From: Deuterostichococcus epilithicus
Lineage: Eukaryota; Chlorophyta; Trebouxiophyceae; Prasiolales; Stichococcaceae
Length of the DNA stretch: 64,000 nt
Reading direction: 5' to 3'
NCBI GenBank assembly: GCA_033439295.1
Contig: JAVTLE010000011.1
Location: forward strand, 806,082 to 870,081
The notes beneath the pieces were generated by a model. It made no database searches and had not been told where the DNA came from. It saw only the letters and a program-made list of their open reading frames with translations. Numbering within the stretch: position 1 is the first letter of the stretch; each line of letters opens with the position of its first letter. Of this stretch, positions 55,092 to 64,000 are shown piece by piece. Made by a program: the position numbers and the translations under genes.

Positions 55092-58019
55092 ATGCGTCAG
55101 CTGCGACGCCTGCTGACGTTTGCCGCGCGCAACCTGCAGCACAGCCCGGCGGGCAGCCAGCTGCAGGGCCCCCGCCTCTGGTGCGGCGCCAGGGCGGCAG
55201 CGGTGCATGGCAGCCGCAGCTGGGGCAATGCCAGGGACAGCTCCCTGGCGTCGCCTCTGGGCCTGACGGTAAACACTGCTCTGCCGTTTCGACATCTGGA
55301 GCACACCTGCAATATCAATGACGGGCGCATGAACAGCCTGCATGCCACAGGAGGCTGCGCACCTGTCAATGGATTGATCGCCCCGCACAGAAGGGGTCAT
55401 GCGCCGTCGTGCGCACGACTCTACAGTTCACCTCACGACGGCGTTCTCTACCTCACGACAGCGCTTTCTACAGCATTCGTGTGTCGCGGTGAACAGCCGC
55501 TGTTGTCCACCCTGCAGGGCTTTGCGACGGACGAGGGTCCGCCACACCGGGGCGAGCGCGAGCAGTCGGCCGAGGCCGCGTCCAAGGACGGCCAGCAGCT
55601 CGAAGCGGAGCTGGCGACCGCAGAGTCGCTGGCGGCCGATGGGGCAGAGGGCGGTACCGAGAGCGCGGCGGCCGCGACGGGCGAGCGACCGGCAGATGCT
55701 GAACCCGCGAATGCCGTGGCAACAGACGAGGACGTTGCGGCACAGCTAAAGGCGCTGGGCTTCGACGACGACGATGGCGAGGAGCTGGAAGGGACGGATG
55801 TCCCCAGTCTCAGCTCTTCAGGTCCGCCGCGGCCGTCCAAACCATTGACGATGCCCGTGAGATGCTTTTGCCCCTCCCCGGAAGACGTGCTGCGGCCTGA
55901 CAGCGCACTGCTCGATCGCGATGCCGGTGCGCCGCCGTGTCCGCCCACTCTGACAGGGCGTTTGCAGCGACTCTTGCGGACCCACATGTCATGCCGCGGC
56001 AACGGCTCACGATTCCATGCGCGAGGCGTGCACCTGGCTGCTGCCGTGCAGACGGCGAGAACGAAGAGGCGCTGCTGTCGTCCTCGGACAGTGACGAGGA
56101 GGAGGGCGACGAGCTGAGCGCCCTTCGCAAGGCGGCGCGGAGGCAGGCGCGGGCGCAGCGCGGCGACGACGACGGCGGCGGCGGCGGCGACGGCGGCGGC
56201 GGCGACGGCGTCCTGGCTGGCCTCGGCCGGCAGCTGACGGTGCTGGAGGAGATCCAGCAGGCCAGCAAGAAGCGGCAGCGGTGCGCATCCAACTCAATAG
56301 GAGGGTTCCCCTGCCTTCGCCCGGCCGCTCGCCCTGGCAGATGAGCGGCCTGCTGAAACACCGAACCCTTGACCTGCTCAAACCCGGCCACTCACCCCGG
56401 CGGGGTGAGCCTGCTGCTGCTCCTCGCCACAGAAAAAGATCCCGCCAACTGACACCGCCGGCCGAGCCTCTTACAGGCAGGCACCATCAAATTGCCCTAC
56501 TGCAGAATCCCTGCCGCTGCCCCCGCCTTAGACAATCCGCTGCATCTTACCACCTGTGTTCATCCTGGTACCCCTCGCCCCGCAGCTTCCTGCTGCAGCA
56601 GCGGCTGAGCGGGCGCGACGACACGGAGCGTCTCCAGGACGAGCTGAAGCCGCCGGAGACGGGCGACTTTTCGCTCAAGATCGTGGACGTAAACCGCACC
56701 AGCAAGGGCGCCCGCGCGGGGCGCGTGCAGGGCTTCTCCGCCCTGGTCGTCGTCGGCAACCAGAACGTGCGTCCATGTGTTTGCTGTCTCCCTCGAAGCA
56801 TGCACCACTTCAAGGGCCTTATGGTGCACGGTGCACCAGGAAGGCGCTCGACGTGCCGCTGCCTGCCATCTGTGTGCCGTGCCGGGATACACACTTCGCC
56901 GTGAGGGTCCTGGGCATGGACCAGGGCTTTGCGCCCTGCCCCGGGGCTGGCGCCCCCGTCGTGGCAGCTGCGGGGGCCAACAGCGGAAGTCTGTGCTGAC
57001 AAGCCGCTGGCTGCGTTTCGCTGCAGGGCATCCCGGATCAGGGCTCCGGCAAGGCGCTGGAGGCAGAGTCCGCTGTGGACATGGCCACCCACAAGGCTGT
57101 GACTGTTTTGAAGCTGCCGGCTGTCCGCTTCACCGCAGGGCATCCTGGGGCAGGGCTCCGGCAAGGCGCTGGAGGCTAAGTCGGCGGTGGACAAGGCCAC
57201 CCGCAAGGCCCTCAAGCACCTGACCTACGTGCCCCGCTTCCGGGGGCACACCATCCACTACCCCATCACCGTCCTGTACGGCAAGACCAAGGCGCGTTGT
57301 GCCCATCTGCTGGCTTCTCGAGTACCTGCAGGAAGTCGAGAGCGATCTTGACAATTATTGCAACGCACCTCGGCGGGTTGCAGCAGTGTGCAGCACTTGC
57401 GCGTGGCGCACGCGCAGCCTTGGCTGCTTGCGAAATCGTACCTGAACTGTCTCAGCCTCAATGGCTCGAGACTGCGGTCAGTAAAGGTGACGCAGACCTG
57501 ACGTCCTTGCTGCAGCTGATCATGTACCCGCTGGCATCGGCGCGAGGCATCCGCGCCAGCAACCTGATGACCTCGCTGTGCCAGCTGGCCGGCATCCGGG
57601 ACATTGGCATCAAGATCCAGGTGCGGGCGTCGTTTCAGCGCGGCGACCCCGTCCATCCCTGGCCTTTTGTTCGTCATGTCAGTGTCGGTTTTCTTCTACC
57701 CTGCACGCATGCCTGGCTCTGTGCCTGTACCAGACGGTCGTCAAGACTGCTGGTGCGCACAGCTGCTCAGGCAACAACCTGCAATGCGCTGCAGGGCTCC
57801 AGGAACCTGCGCAACAGCGTGCAGGCGCTGTTCAAGGCGTTTGACCAGATGCAGACGCGCGTGGACGAGGACTCTGTGGATGCGGAAGCCGTCCACGAGA
57901 TGCCGCACCGCCTGATGGCGCCGCCGCGCCTGGACCTGGCGGCCTTGTTCGATGACGTGGTGGTGCCTGACAAAATCGACGACCTCAAGCTGCCCAATGA
58001 GCTGACAGCGACGGTCTGA
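55092..58019 (+). CDS. Mitochondrial small-subunit ribosomal protein uS5m
   Basis: uS5 lies at the mRNA entry and decoding side of the small ribosomal subunit. The protein starts MRQLRRLLTFAARNLQHSP, a mitochondrial presequence, followed by a long acidic, low-complexity region (LKALGFDDDDGEELEG; later a Gly/Asp run near 56165-56213). The double-stranded RNA-binding S5 N-domain follows: RVQGFSALVVVGNQN joined in phase to GILGQGSGKALEAKSAVDKA (exon from 57139), then YGKTK. The S5 C-domain is LASARGIRASNLMTSLCQLA with GIRDIGIKIQ, then GSRNLRNSVQALFKAF. It ends with an extension, stopping at 58019. The long acidic N-extension is beyond bacterial S5 and typical of mitochondrial versions. Confidence 0.93.
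57001..57103 (+). repeat. Decayed intronic copy of the uS5m core exon start
   Basis: It aligns to 57111-57215 with one 2-base gap, offset 110-112 bp, including about 26 bases of intron, the acceptor, and about 75 exon bases at roughly 87 percent identity by eye. The copy still reads GIPDQGSGKALEAESAVDMA with no stop. Confidence 0.92.
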
Positions 58020-58419
58020 TTGTCATCGGCGGCGCATGTCCCCGTTTTGACAGGGCTTGACAGGGCTTTGGCTTGCTGCAGCGGCTGTCTGCCATGTGCT
58101 GCTGGCTGATCATGGCTGGCCCGGGAGGCAAAGTGACTGCTGATCATCCTGCGACTGATACTTTCTGCAGAGTTTGCTGCTCAGCTAGGGAGCTCTGAGC
58201 GATTCCTGCCCTGCAAGCATCTGATTGCAGTTGGCTTTCTAGGCAATCGCAGCAATGGACAAGCTCCGCAGACACCAAACCTCGATTACCCATACAACAG
58301 CTGCGGAGTGGCATCGCACTGAAGACCTGAATCGAAAACCACAAAACCTCGTTGCTGTCACGGTGAACACCTACCCAACCCGGCGATGACTCATGCAATG
58401 ATGCAAACCCAGAGATGTT
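58020..58419. other. Convergent 3' spacer, uS5m / NNF1-like gene
   Basis: 400 bp between converging stops. No feature recognised. Confidence 0.45.
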
Positions 58420-59815
58420 TCACATCACTGGATCCACTGGCTGGGCGTTCCAGGCGCGGCTGGCAGACTCGATCTCACTGAGCTGCTGCGGTACCGCCTT
58501 CAGGCTTGCGGCTGCATCCACAATGCTTTGCTTCTTGGCCTCGATGGCCGCGGCCTCCTCTGCCTGCTGCTGCTCTAGCTGTGGTCGAACAGGACGACAT
58601 CAGCCTCTCAGAGATCTCGATTCTAAGCATCCAAAACTTGCCATCAATGAAACAACAATGAATCCAGGGCCACTCCGACCTCTCCAGAGGACGACTTTCG
58701 CTGGGGCCAGAGCCAGGTGCGTTGAACGTCGTGAGAGGCAATGTGAGACGAATTCAAATGTCCACGCGCCTTTGACAGCTGGGCTCGAAGGACCTCCCGC
58801 TCGACAGTCATCGCCCTGATGCGTGACCGCGCAGCTGCTGCCGCCGGCGCTTCTGCCACGCTGGAGCTGCGCGAGGGCAGAGCAAAGGGTGTGGGACACG
58901 GTCCCAGGCCTGACTTGATGCACAACCAGTTGCTTCATGACGCCATCCAGAGGAGGACGACGCTGGCCCGTGATGGGATCGGATTCGCATCCGCCGACAC
59001 CGCGGTTGCAAGCACCCGTTAGTTGCGCAGTGCAGAGGCGCAGTGCATGTCATACAGCTGCGAAACGGGTTCCATCTCCTGAGTCTGACCTTCTGGCGAT
59101 GCCGCCGTGGGCGTCAAGGCCCTGCTCCTCACACGCCTGCTCCAGGGTGGCCAGCCTGGACCACACCTGGTTCTCCTCCATGATGTCCTGATACACCGCC
59201 TGCATTGCATCGCCGCACAAGTGGGTTGCAAACAGAGAGTTTGTCTTGTGTCTAGTGGTGCACCTCCCGATGCAGCAAGGCCGCAGAACCACAGCAGTAG
59301 CAGTGGCTGCTGCGTCAACTATGGAAGCCGCAGTGCATCACAGCTGTCCTGCCACCCGGCCATTGTCGTGGCGCTCACCTCTGAATTTGCACGCTCCAGC
59401 TGCATCACCTGTGCCAGCAGCCGCTTGCAGTCAGCGTGAGGCGCCGCACCGTCCTCGCCACGTCACGGTCTAGCGCCATGCATGTTGGGTCTGAAAACAA
59501 TGAGCAACCGTTGTGGGAGCATTAGCCGGTATGTCACCTGTCGGTACAGGTCGTAGGCTGCAGCCCGCTGCGGGTCCGGCAGCGTTGGGAAGTATGTTGC
59601 GAATTCCTGTGCGCGACATGGAAGCACGTCCGGTGAGCGTTCAGCGTTCTACCTCCACGTAAGATATCGATCCAAAGCAGCATCGCTACGGGCCAGACTC
59701 GTACCTCTGACGAGACTTCGGTGAATGCGGCGCCGAGCGCACAGTCAAAGGCCTGCTTGAGAGCGCCAAACCGCTTGCCCATGCCTGGAGCATTCTGCCG
59801 TGTGTTCGAGGCCAT
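58420..59815 (-). CDS. NNF1/PMF1-like kinetochore protein (MIS12 complex)
   Basis: NNF1 (PMF1 in humans) is a coiled-coil subunit of the MIS12 complex that links centromeric chromatin to outer kinetochore proteins. Six exons fit in phase: 59705-59815, 59538-59606, 59379-59453, 59090-59199, 58770-58866, 58420-58578, for 206 residues; human PMF1 is about the same length. Residues 1-60 read GKRFGALKQAFDCALGAAF and SEEFATYFPTLPDPQ, like the family's aromatic/FP head motif. Next, KRLLAQVMQLERANSE and QDIMEENQVWSRLATLEQAC then EEQGLD match the middle helix. The rest (VEREVLRAQLSK, LEQQQAEEAAAIEAKKQS) is coiled coil. The exon-3 acceptor is poor and the exon-5 donor must be GC. Assignment rests on pattern and length; another small coiled-coil protein is possible. 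Confidence 0.55.
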
Positions 59816-60433
59816 GCCTCAGCCAAAAAGTGGCCTGGATCGCTGTTCGCAGGTTGGCAAGCAGCTCGATTTTGAATCGTTGAGGGCAGCTGGGGCTCCT
59901 TTGATACGAGCTTCGTGCAGGCTGACGCGGCGTGCGGGCTCTCGTGTCTCTCTGCCTGCCCTTTGAGTTTCGAGTGGTGCGAGGTGCGAGTCAAGAAATA
60001 GGCAGAGCGACTGCACCTGCACCTGCACGAGTTTCGAACGCACGATCACGTGATGACAGGCTACAGGGTTTACGGCGGTTTGTTGAGTCGGGCTTCGCGA
60101 GCTTGCACGGGCAGCAGACAGCGGTTACGATAGCACATTCAAGTCGTAGGTCGGTTGACGACACCTGAAGATCTCAGAACATTGTGCCGATCTTGTAATT
60201 CCGGGTTGTGAATCTCGCATCCAAGCACCATGATCACCGACTTGGGAGCCACCGAGGGCAGCTCGATTCTGTGATCCTAGTAACAGAATCAACGCTGGCG
60301 ATTGCAGAACTTGCAGCTCTGTATCACCATCAACCGCACAGCACATGACCTGCAGCCAACAGACAGTCGAGATGGGTGAGTGATCGCCACGCTGTGACCT
60401 CCTCCCGCCGCTGCGCGGAGCCAGAGCGGCGCG
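59816..60433. promoter_or_regulatory. Divergent upstream region, NNF1-like / COG3
   Basis: About 620 bp between divergent starts. No coding potential or motif of note recognised. Confidence 0.45.
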
Positions 60434-63400
60434 ATGTCAGCTTCAGAAGGCCTGCACCGCGTAAGCGCGCGGTCCCCTGGTCCTGGGGCCGATGGCGCCG
60501 CGGCATCGCCCGCAGAAGGCAAAGGCCTCTCGGCAGCAGCATCCCGCAGCTACAGCGTGGTGCGTCTCTGTGTGCAGATGACTGCTGAGGGGTGCCGCTC
60601 TTATGATCGTACACATTCCCACCCATCGCCCGTCAACCGGCAGCTCCTTTACTTGGCAGGGATTAGCCTGACCCGCACGCCCCATCGCGTGTCTCGTCCT
60701 GCGGCCGCAGGCAAAGCACTGGGAGCGGCTGGCGGTGCTCAGCGACGAGCAACAGGCGGTTGTGGACCTCATTTCCCAGCACTGCACGGAGCGGCCGGTG
60801 CCAGGCCACGTGAGTGCCGGCAGCGGGCTTGTATCATGCGCGTCGCTGGTGCCTACACTCGGTGGCTGCCACACGTTTCTCAGGGCCCTTCACGGACCCC
60901 CAGCGCATTCAGGAGGCAAGCGTTGTCCACCAACAGACGCAAGGTCGTTCGCCATGTGACAGATCGCTGAGGACAGTGGAGGTGAAGACATCGCGCCAGC
61001 CGGCGGCGACGCTGCGGCGGCGCCCGCGGCCGCCTCTTCGGTGCGCTTCGACGAGGTGGTGCTGCAGAACGGCGCCGAATTCCATAAGTGGCACTCCGAG
61101 CTGGAGGCGACGCGCACGTCGGAGACGGAGGAGAAGTTTCGGCGCTATGCCAACGTACTACAAGGCTATCTGGACGCCTGCCACGAGCTGCTGGGCAAGG
61201 TGCTGCTCCATTCGAATGCTCCGTCAACACAGATGCCCTAGGACCTGCCCATCATGCCTCACGCTGTGTCACCAGGGACCTCCAGACGCTCTGCGACAAC
61301 AGCTGCAGTTCATACCTGATGACGGAAGCACCGCTGTGGCGCGCTCTGCACGAGCCTGTGCCAGCTGGGCCCCTTCCCGAGTCAGGGAAACCAAGATTGC
61401 ATCTGGCTGCAGAGTTGCGGGGCGGGCTCCCTGAGCCTGCCGCAGAGACCGGCTACCATCTACGCGCCTTGGGCGGAGCACAGACAAGCTGGCTGTGCTG
61501 CGTGCACCGCAAGCCACGAGCCTTCTCGACCTTGCTTCCCACTTGTGCACGTGCAGGTGGACCAGACGCTTGCATTCTTCGGCGATCTGAAGTCGCAGCA
61601 CCACGAGGTGGCGGCCAAGACGCGCCAGCTGCACGACGACTGCCAGCAGCTGGTAAGCTCCCACTTTGCTCCCTGCCCTGAAGAGCCCACGCCATTCCCA
61701 TTTTGGCACGTCACCACAATGCATGAGATATACTGGAAGGGGCATTCGGGGACCGGAGGCAGGCCGCCAGACACATGCAGACTTTTGCAAGTCGCCCAGA
61801 AGCAGACTTGTCATTGGCGACGTGTGTGAGCAGGTGTCGGGACGCACCAGCCAGCGGAGTCTACGGGCGCGCCTTCTCCAGAACAACATAGCCGCCTAGG
61901 TCCAGCACAGCGCGACTCGATATCATGATCCGGTTGCTGTTCCCGCCAGGTGTCGGAGAAGGACCAGCTGGCGGAGTTTGCGGGCGCGCTGCGGTCCAAG
62001 CTGGCCTTCTTCGACGAGCTGGAGGCGGTGGGCAGCCGCTTCCACGGCTCCGCGGCGCCCTCGGTCGACTCTGACGCCTTCCTGCCGCTGCTGTCGCGCC
62101 TGGACGACAGCCTCGCCTTCGTAGCGGCGCATCCGCAGTGAGCTCCTCTGATGCTGGCTAGCGGCGGGTACCTCGAAACTATGCGCATTTGTCGCACATT
62201 TAGCCCTCACTCGGGAGCATCGCGGCATGTCATCTGCCTCTATGAAACTGCGGCGTGTGAGCCTCGGCTGGCTCGCGGCAGCAAGTGGGACTCAAAACGA
62301 CTTCAAGCTGCCCGGAACAGGTGGTCTCAACCCGGTGATCGCTCAGAACGGTCTATGGGAACTGCATTCTGGCCGTAGGTACGCGGACGCGGGTGCGTAC
62401 GCGGGCAAGTTCCGCGCGCTGCAGCAGCGGGCGCTGTCGGCGGTCCGCTCCCGCGTCTCGGCCGTGCTGCGGCACGCCTCGGAGCAGGTGCTTCTCCACA
62501 ACAACTTCTGCAGGGCGCATCAGGGCAATCGGCAGTGACTGCTGTCTGACGAGCCGCACCCATATGGGACTCCGACCTGCCAAGGCCAGACTTTTGTTCA
62601 CGCATGTATGCCGCCGGCACCGCCCAGGTCCCAGCAGACACTGAACGGTGGGTAAGCTGCCGAAAGCACACATGGACACGTTCTGCGCCCTTCGATCGAC
62701 TCACAGGTGCAGCTGGCGATCCGAGAGGGGCGCGGCGCCGGCGGCGCGCAGCGGCCGGCGGCGGAGGCCAGCGGCGCAGGCGGCGCTGGCCCCGGGCGGC
62801 GGGACCACCCTGCAGCGAACGGCGCGCTGCCGGTGCTGCCGGAGGGCGCCGAGGCGGCGCTGCTGTACGTGCGCTTCCGCGCCGCTGCTGAGCCCGGCCT
62901 CAAAGGTGCACAGTCCAACAAACGGCTCATCTGCTTGGCCTGCGATGCTGGCTGCAAGCTGTGCTCGCAGCCGGGGCAAACCGACGACGTCGCCAGGTTC
63001 TCTGGAGACCAGACTGCCCCACGTGTTTGCACCTGTTGTAGAAAGGAGTTGCGACGAAGGCTGCTTGACGAAAGGCTGCTTGACGTTCTCACAAACTCCT
63101 GCCTCCCAGGGCTGCTACTGGACAAGGCGTGACGGGCAACACTGGGAAGAGCGACCACAAATCACATGCTGAGGCTGCATCCCTGACTCAAGGCTGCTGT
63201 GGGTTCGGCAGCGCGGGGCAAGGCGCCCGAGGGCGCGCACCTGCTGGGCCACTGCTGCGGGGCTGTACCGCAATGGAACCCCTGAGCTGAAATTCCGTCC
63301 ATTCCCCACAGGGCTGCTGTCAGGCGTGGCGTCGCGGGGCAAGGCGCCCGAGTATGCGCGGCTGCTGGGCGACTGCCGGGCGCTGTATTGCGAGACGCGG

Positions 63401-64000
63401 GTGGCACTGGTGGCGCCGGTCACCCGCTCACGCATCGCGGCAATGTCGGAGCAGCCGCTGCCGACGCTCACCCGCAGCGGCTGCGCCTACCTCATGCAGG
63501 TGTGCTCTGGCTGCCGGCAACACCTGCTGTGCTGACGCGCAATGTGCAGCCGCAACTGCCTGATGCAGAGCTGGCCTGAGAGTGCTGTGTGACTCCTGCA
63601 GGACGCGACAGGTTAATCGCTGCCTCATTCAGCGGCAACCAGGTTACACCCAACACATCTGACACGCGCCGCCTGGCTAGTATCCGCAGGCGTGCCAGAT
63701 GGAGCACCAGCTGTACGAGCACTTTTTCCCAGGCGCCGACGGCGGCGGCGGCGGCGGCGACGGCGGCAGCGGCGGCGGCAGCCTGGAGGCACTGATGGAG
63801 CCGCTGTGCACGGCGCTGTACGACGCGCTGCGCCCCCGCTTCATCCTGCTCCAGCGCCTGGACGACTTGTGCGAGCTGGTCGACATCCTGAAGCACGAGG
63901 TGCGCGTGTGTTGTTGTGTGTGCGCTTGTTGTCATTCGATTTGAATGCATCTCATCCTGATGCACACCATGTACGTTGGGCGAGGCGCCCGGCACAAAGG
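60434..64000 (+). CDS. COG3: COG complex subunit 3 (Sec34 family), 3' end outside window
   Basis: COG3 belongs to lobe A of the conserved oligomeric Golgi tether, which guides retrograde vesicles. The ATG at 60434 opens MSASEGLHRVSAR. Exons follow with HWERLAVLSDEQQAVVDLI, FTDPQRIQEAS, then FHKWHSELEA with YANVLQGYLDACHELLGK, QTLAFFGDLKSQHHEVAAK with TRQLHDDCQQL, SEKDQLAEFAGALRSKLAFF, FRALQQRALSAVRSRVSAVL, AALLYVRFRAAAEPGLK, LLGDCRALYCETRVALVAPV and, last in the window, HQLYEHFFPGAD, a Gly run, and LQRLDDLCELVDILKHE ending at a GTGCGC donor near 63899. These are the family's landmarks in order; roughly the N-terminal 60 percent is present. Confidence 0.93.
61831..61880 (+). repeat. Decayed intronic copy of a COG3 exon start
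   Basis: The copy begins caggtgtcgg at 61831, matching the acceptor and start of the real exon at 61947 (offset 116 bp). Roughly 80 percent identity by eye over 50 bases with one missing base, which shifts the frame. Confidence 0.82.
63191..63275 (+). repeat. Second decayed intronic copy of a COG3 exon start
   Basis: It repeats 63311-63396 at an offset of 120 bp, sharing gcggggcaaggcgcccgag exactly. The acceptor CAG of the real exon is AAG in the copy. Confidence 0.88.

Noticed and set aside
56890-56945. Possible third, older copy of the uS5m exon start
   Set aside because: Only a short stretch around gggcat and cagggct matches; not convincing without a computed alignment.
1-64000. Search for mobile elements, viral remnants and CRISPR arrays
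   Set aside because: No reverse transcriptase, integrase, transposase, capsid-like frame, long terminal repeat or regularly spaced repeat array was recognised.

Overview
The window looks like GC-rich nuclear DNA of a photosynthetic green alga, most likely a Chlorella-like trebouxiophyte. The grounds are a nuclear PsbTn photosystem II gene, dense short introns with GT-AG and several GC-AG borders, TGTAA-type poly(A) signals after some genes, and a complete set of eukaryotic housekeeping genes read with the standard code. The exact species cannot be read from the sequence. I saw no viral, retroviral or transposon element, no CRISPR array and no convincing tRNA or rRNA gene.

Layout, left to right: MnmA tRNA thiolase (+, cut by the left edge); nucleobase-ascorbate transporter (-); EF1A lysine methyltransferase EEF1AKMT2/METTL10 (-); DPM3 (+); a thioredoxin-PUB-UIM multidomain protein (+); ribosomal protein bL36m (-); a SAM methyltransferase (+); a secreted Cys-rich protein built from exon-sized repeats (+); a small putative plastid protein (-); a VPS62/DUF946 protein (-); a small secreted/type I membrane protein (-); PYROXD1 (+); a two-repeat voltage-gated cation channel (-); splicing factor SF3B6/p14 (-); dymeclin (+); PsbTn (+); histone H2B (-); mitochondrial uS5m (+); an NNF1/PMF1-like kinetochore protein (-); and COG3 (+, cut by the right edge). 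About twenty genes fill 64 kb, often in divergent pairs that share 300-750 bp of upstream DNA.

The genes are not one pathway. There is a loose Golgi/ER theme (DPM3, dymeclin, COG3, VPS62) and a translation theme (MnmA, bL36m, uS5m, EF1A methylation), but this looks like ordinary gene order rather than a cluster.

The most striking pattern is a set of nine decayed partial copies of exons lying inside introns. They occur in six genes. Each copy spans the exon border and sits about 110-140 bp from the real exon (74 bp in one case). Six lie upstream and cover the acceptor; three lie downstream and cover the donor. They look like tandem duplications across splice sites that later decayed. Other points of interest are the Cys-rich exon-repeat gene, an intron-containing H2B gene that also carries a histone-type 3' stem-loop, and a two-repeat channel with unlike pore motifs.
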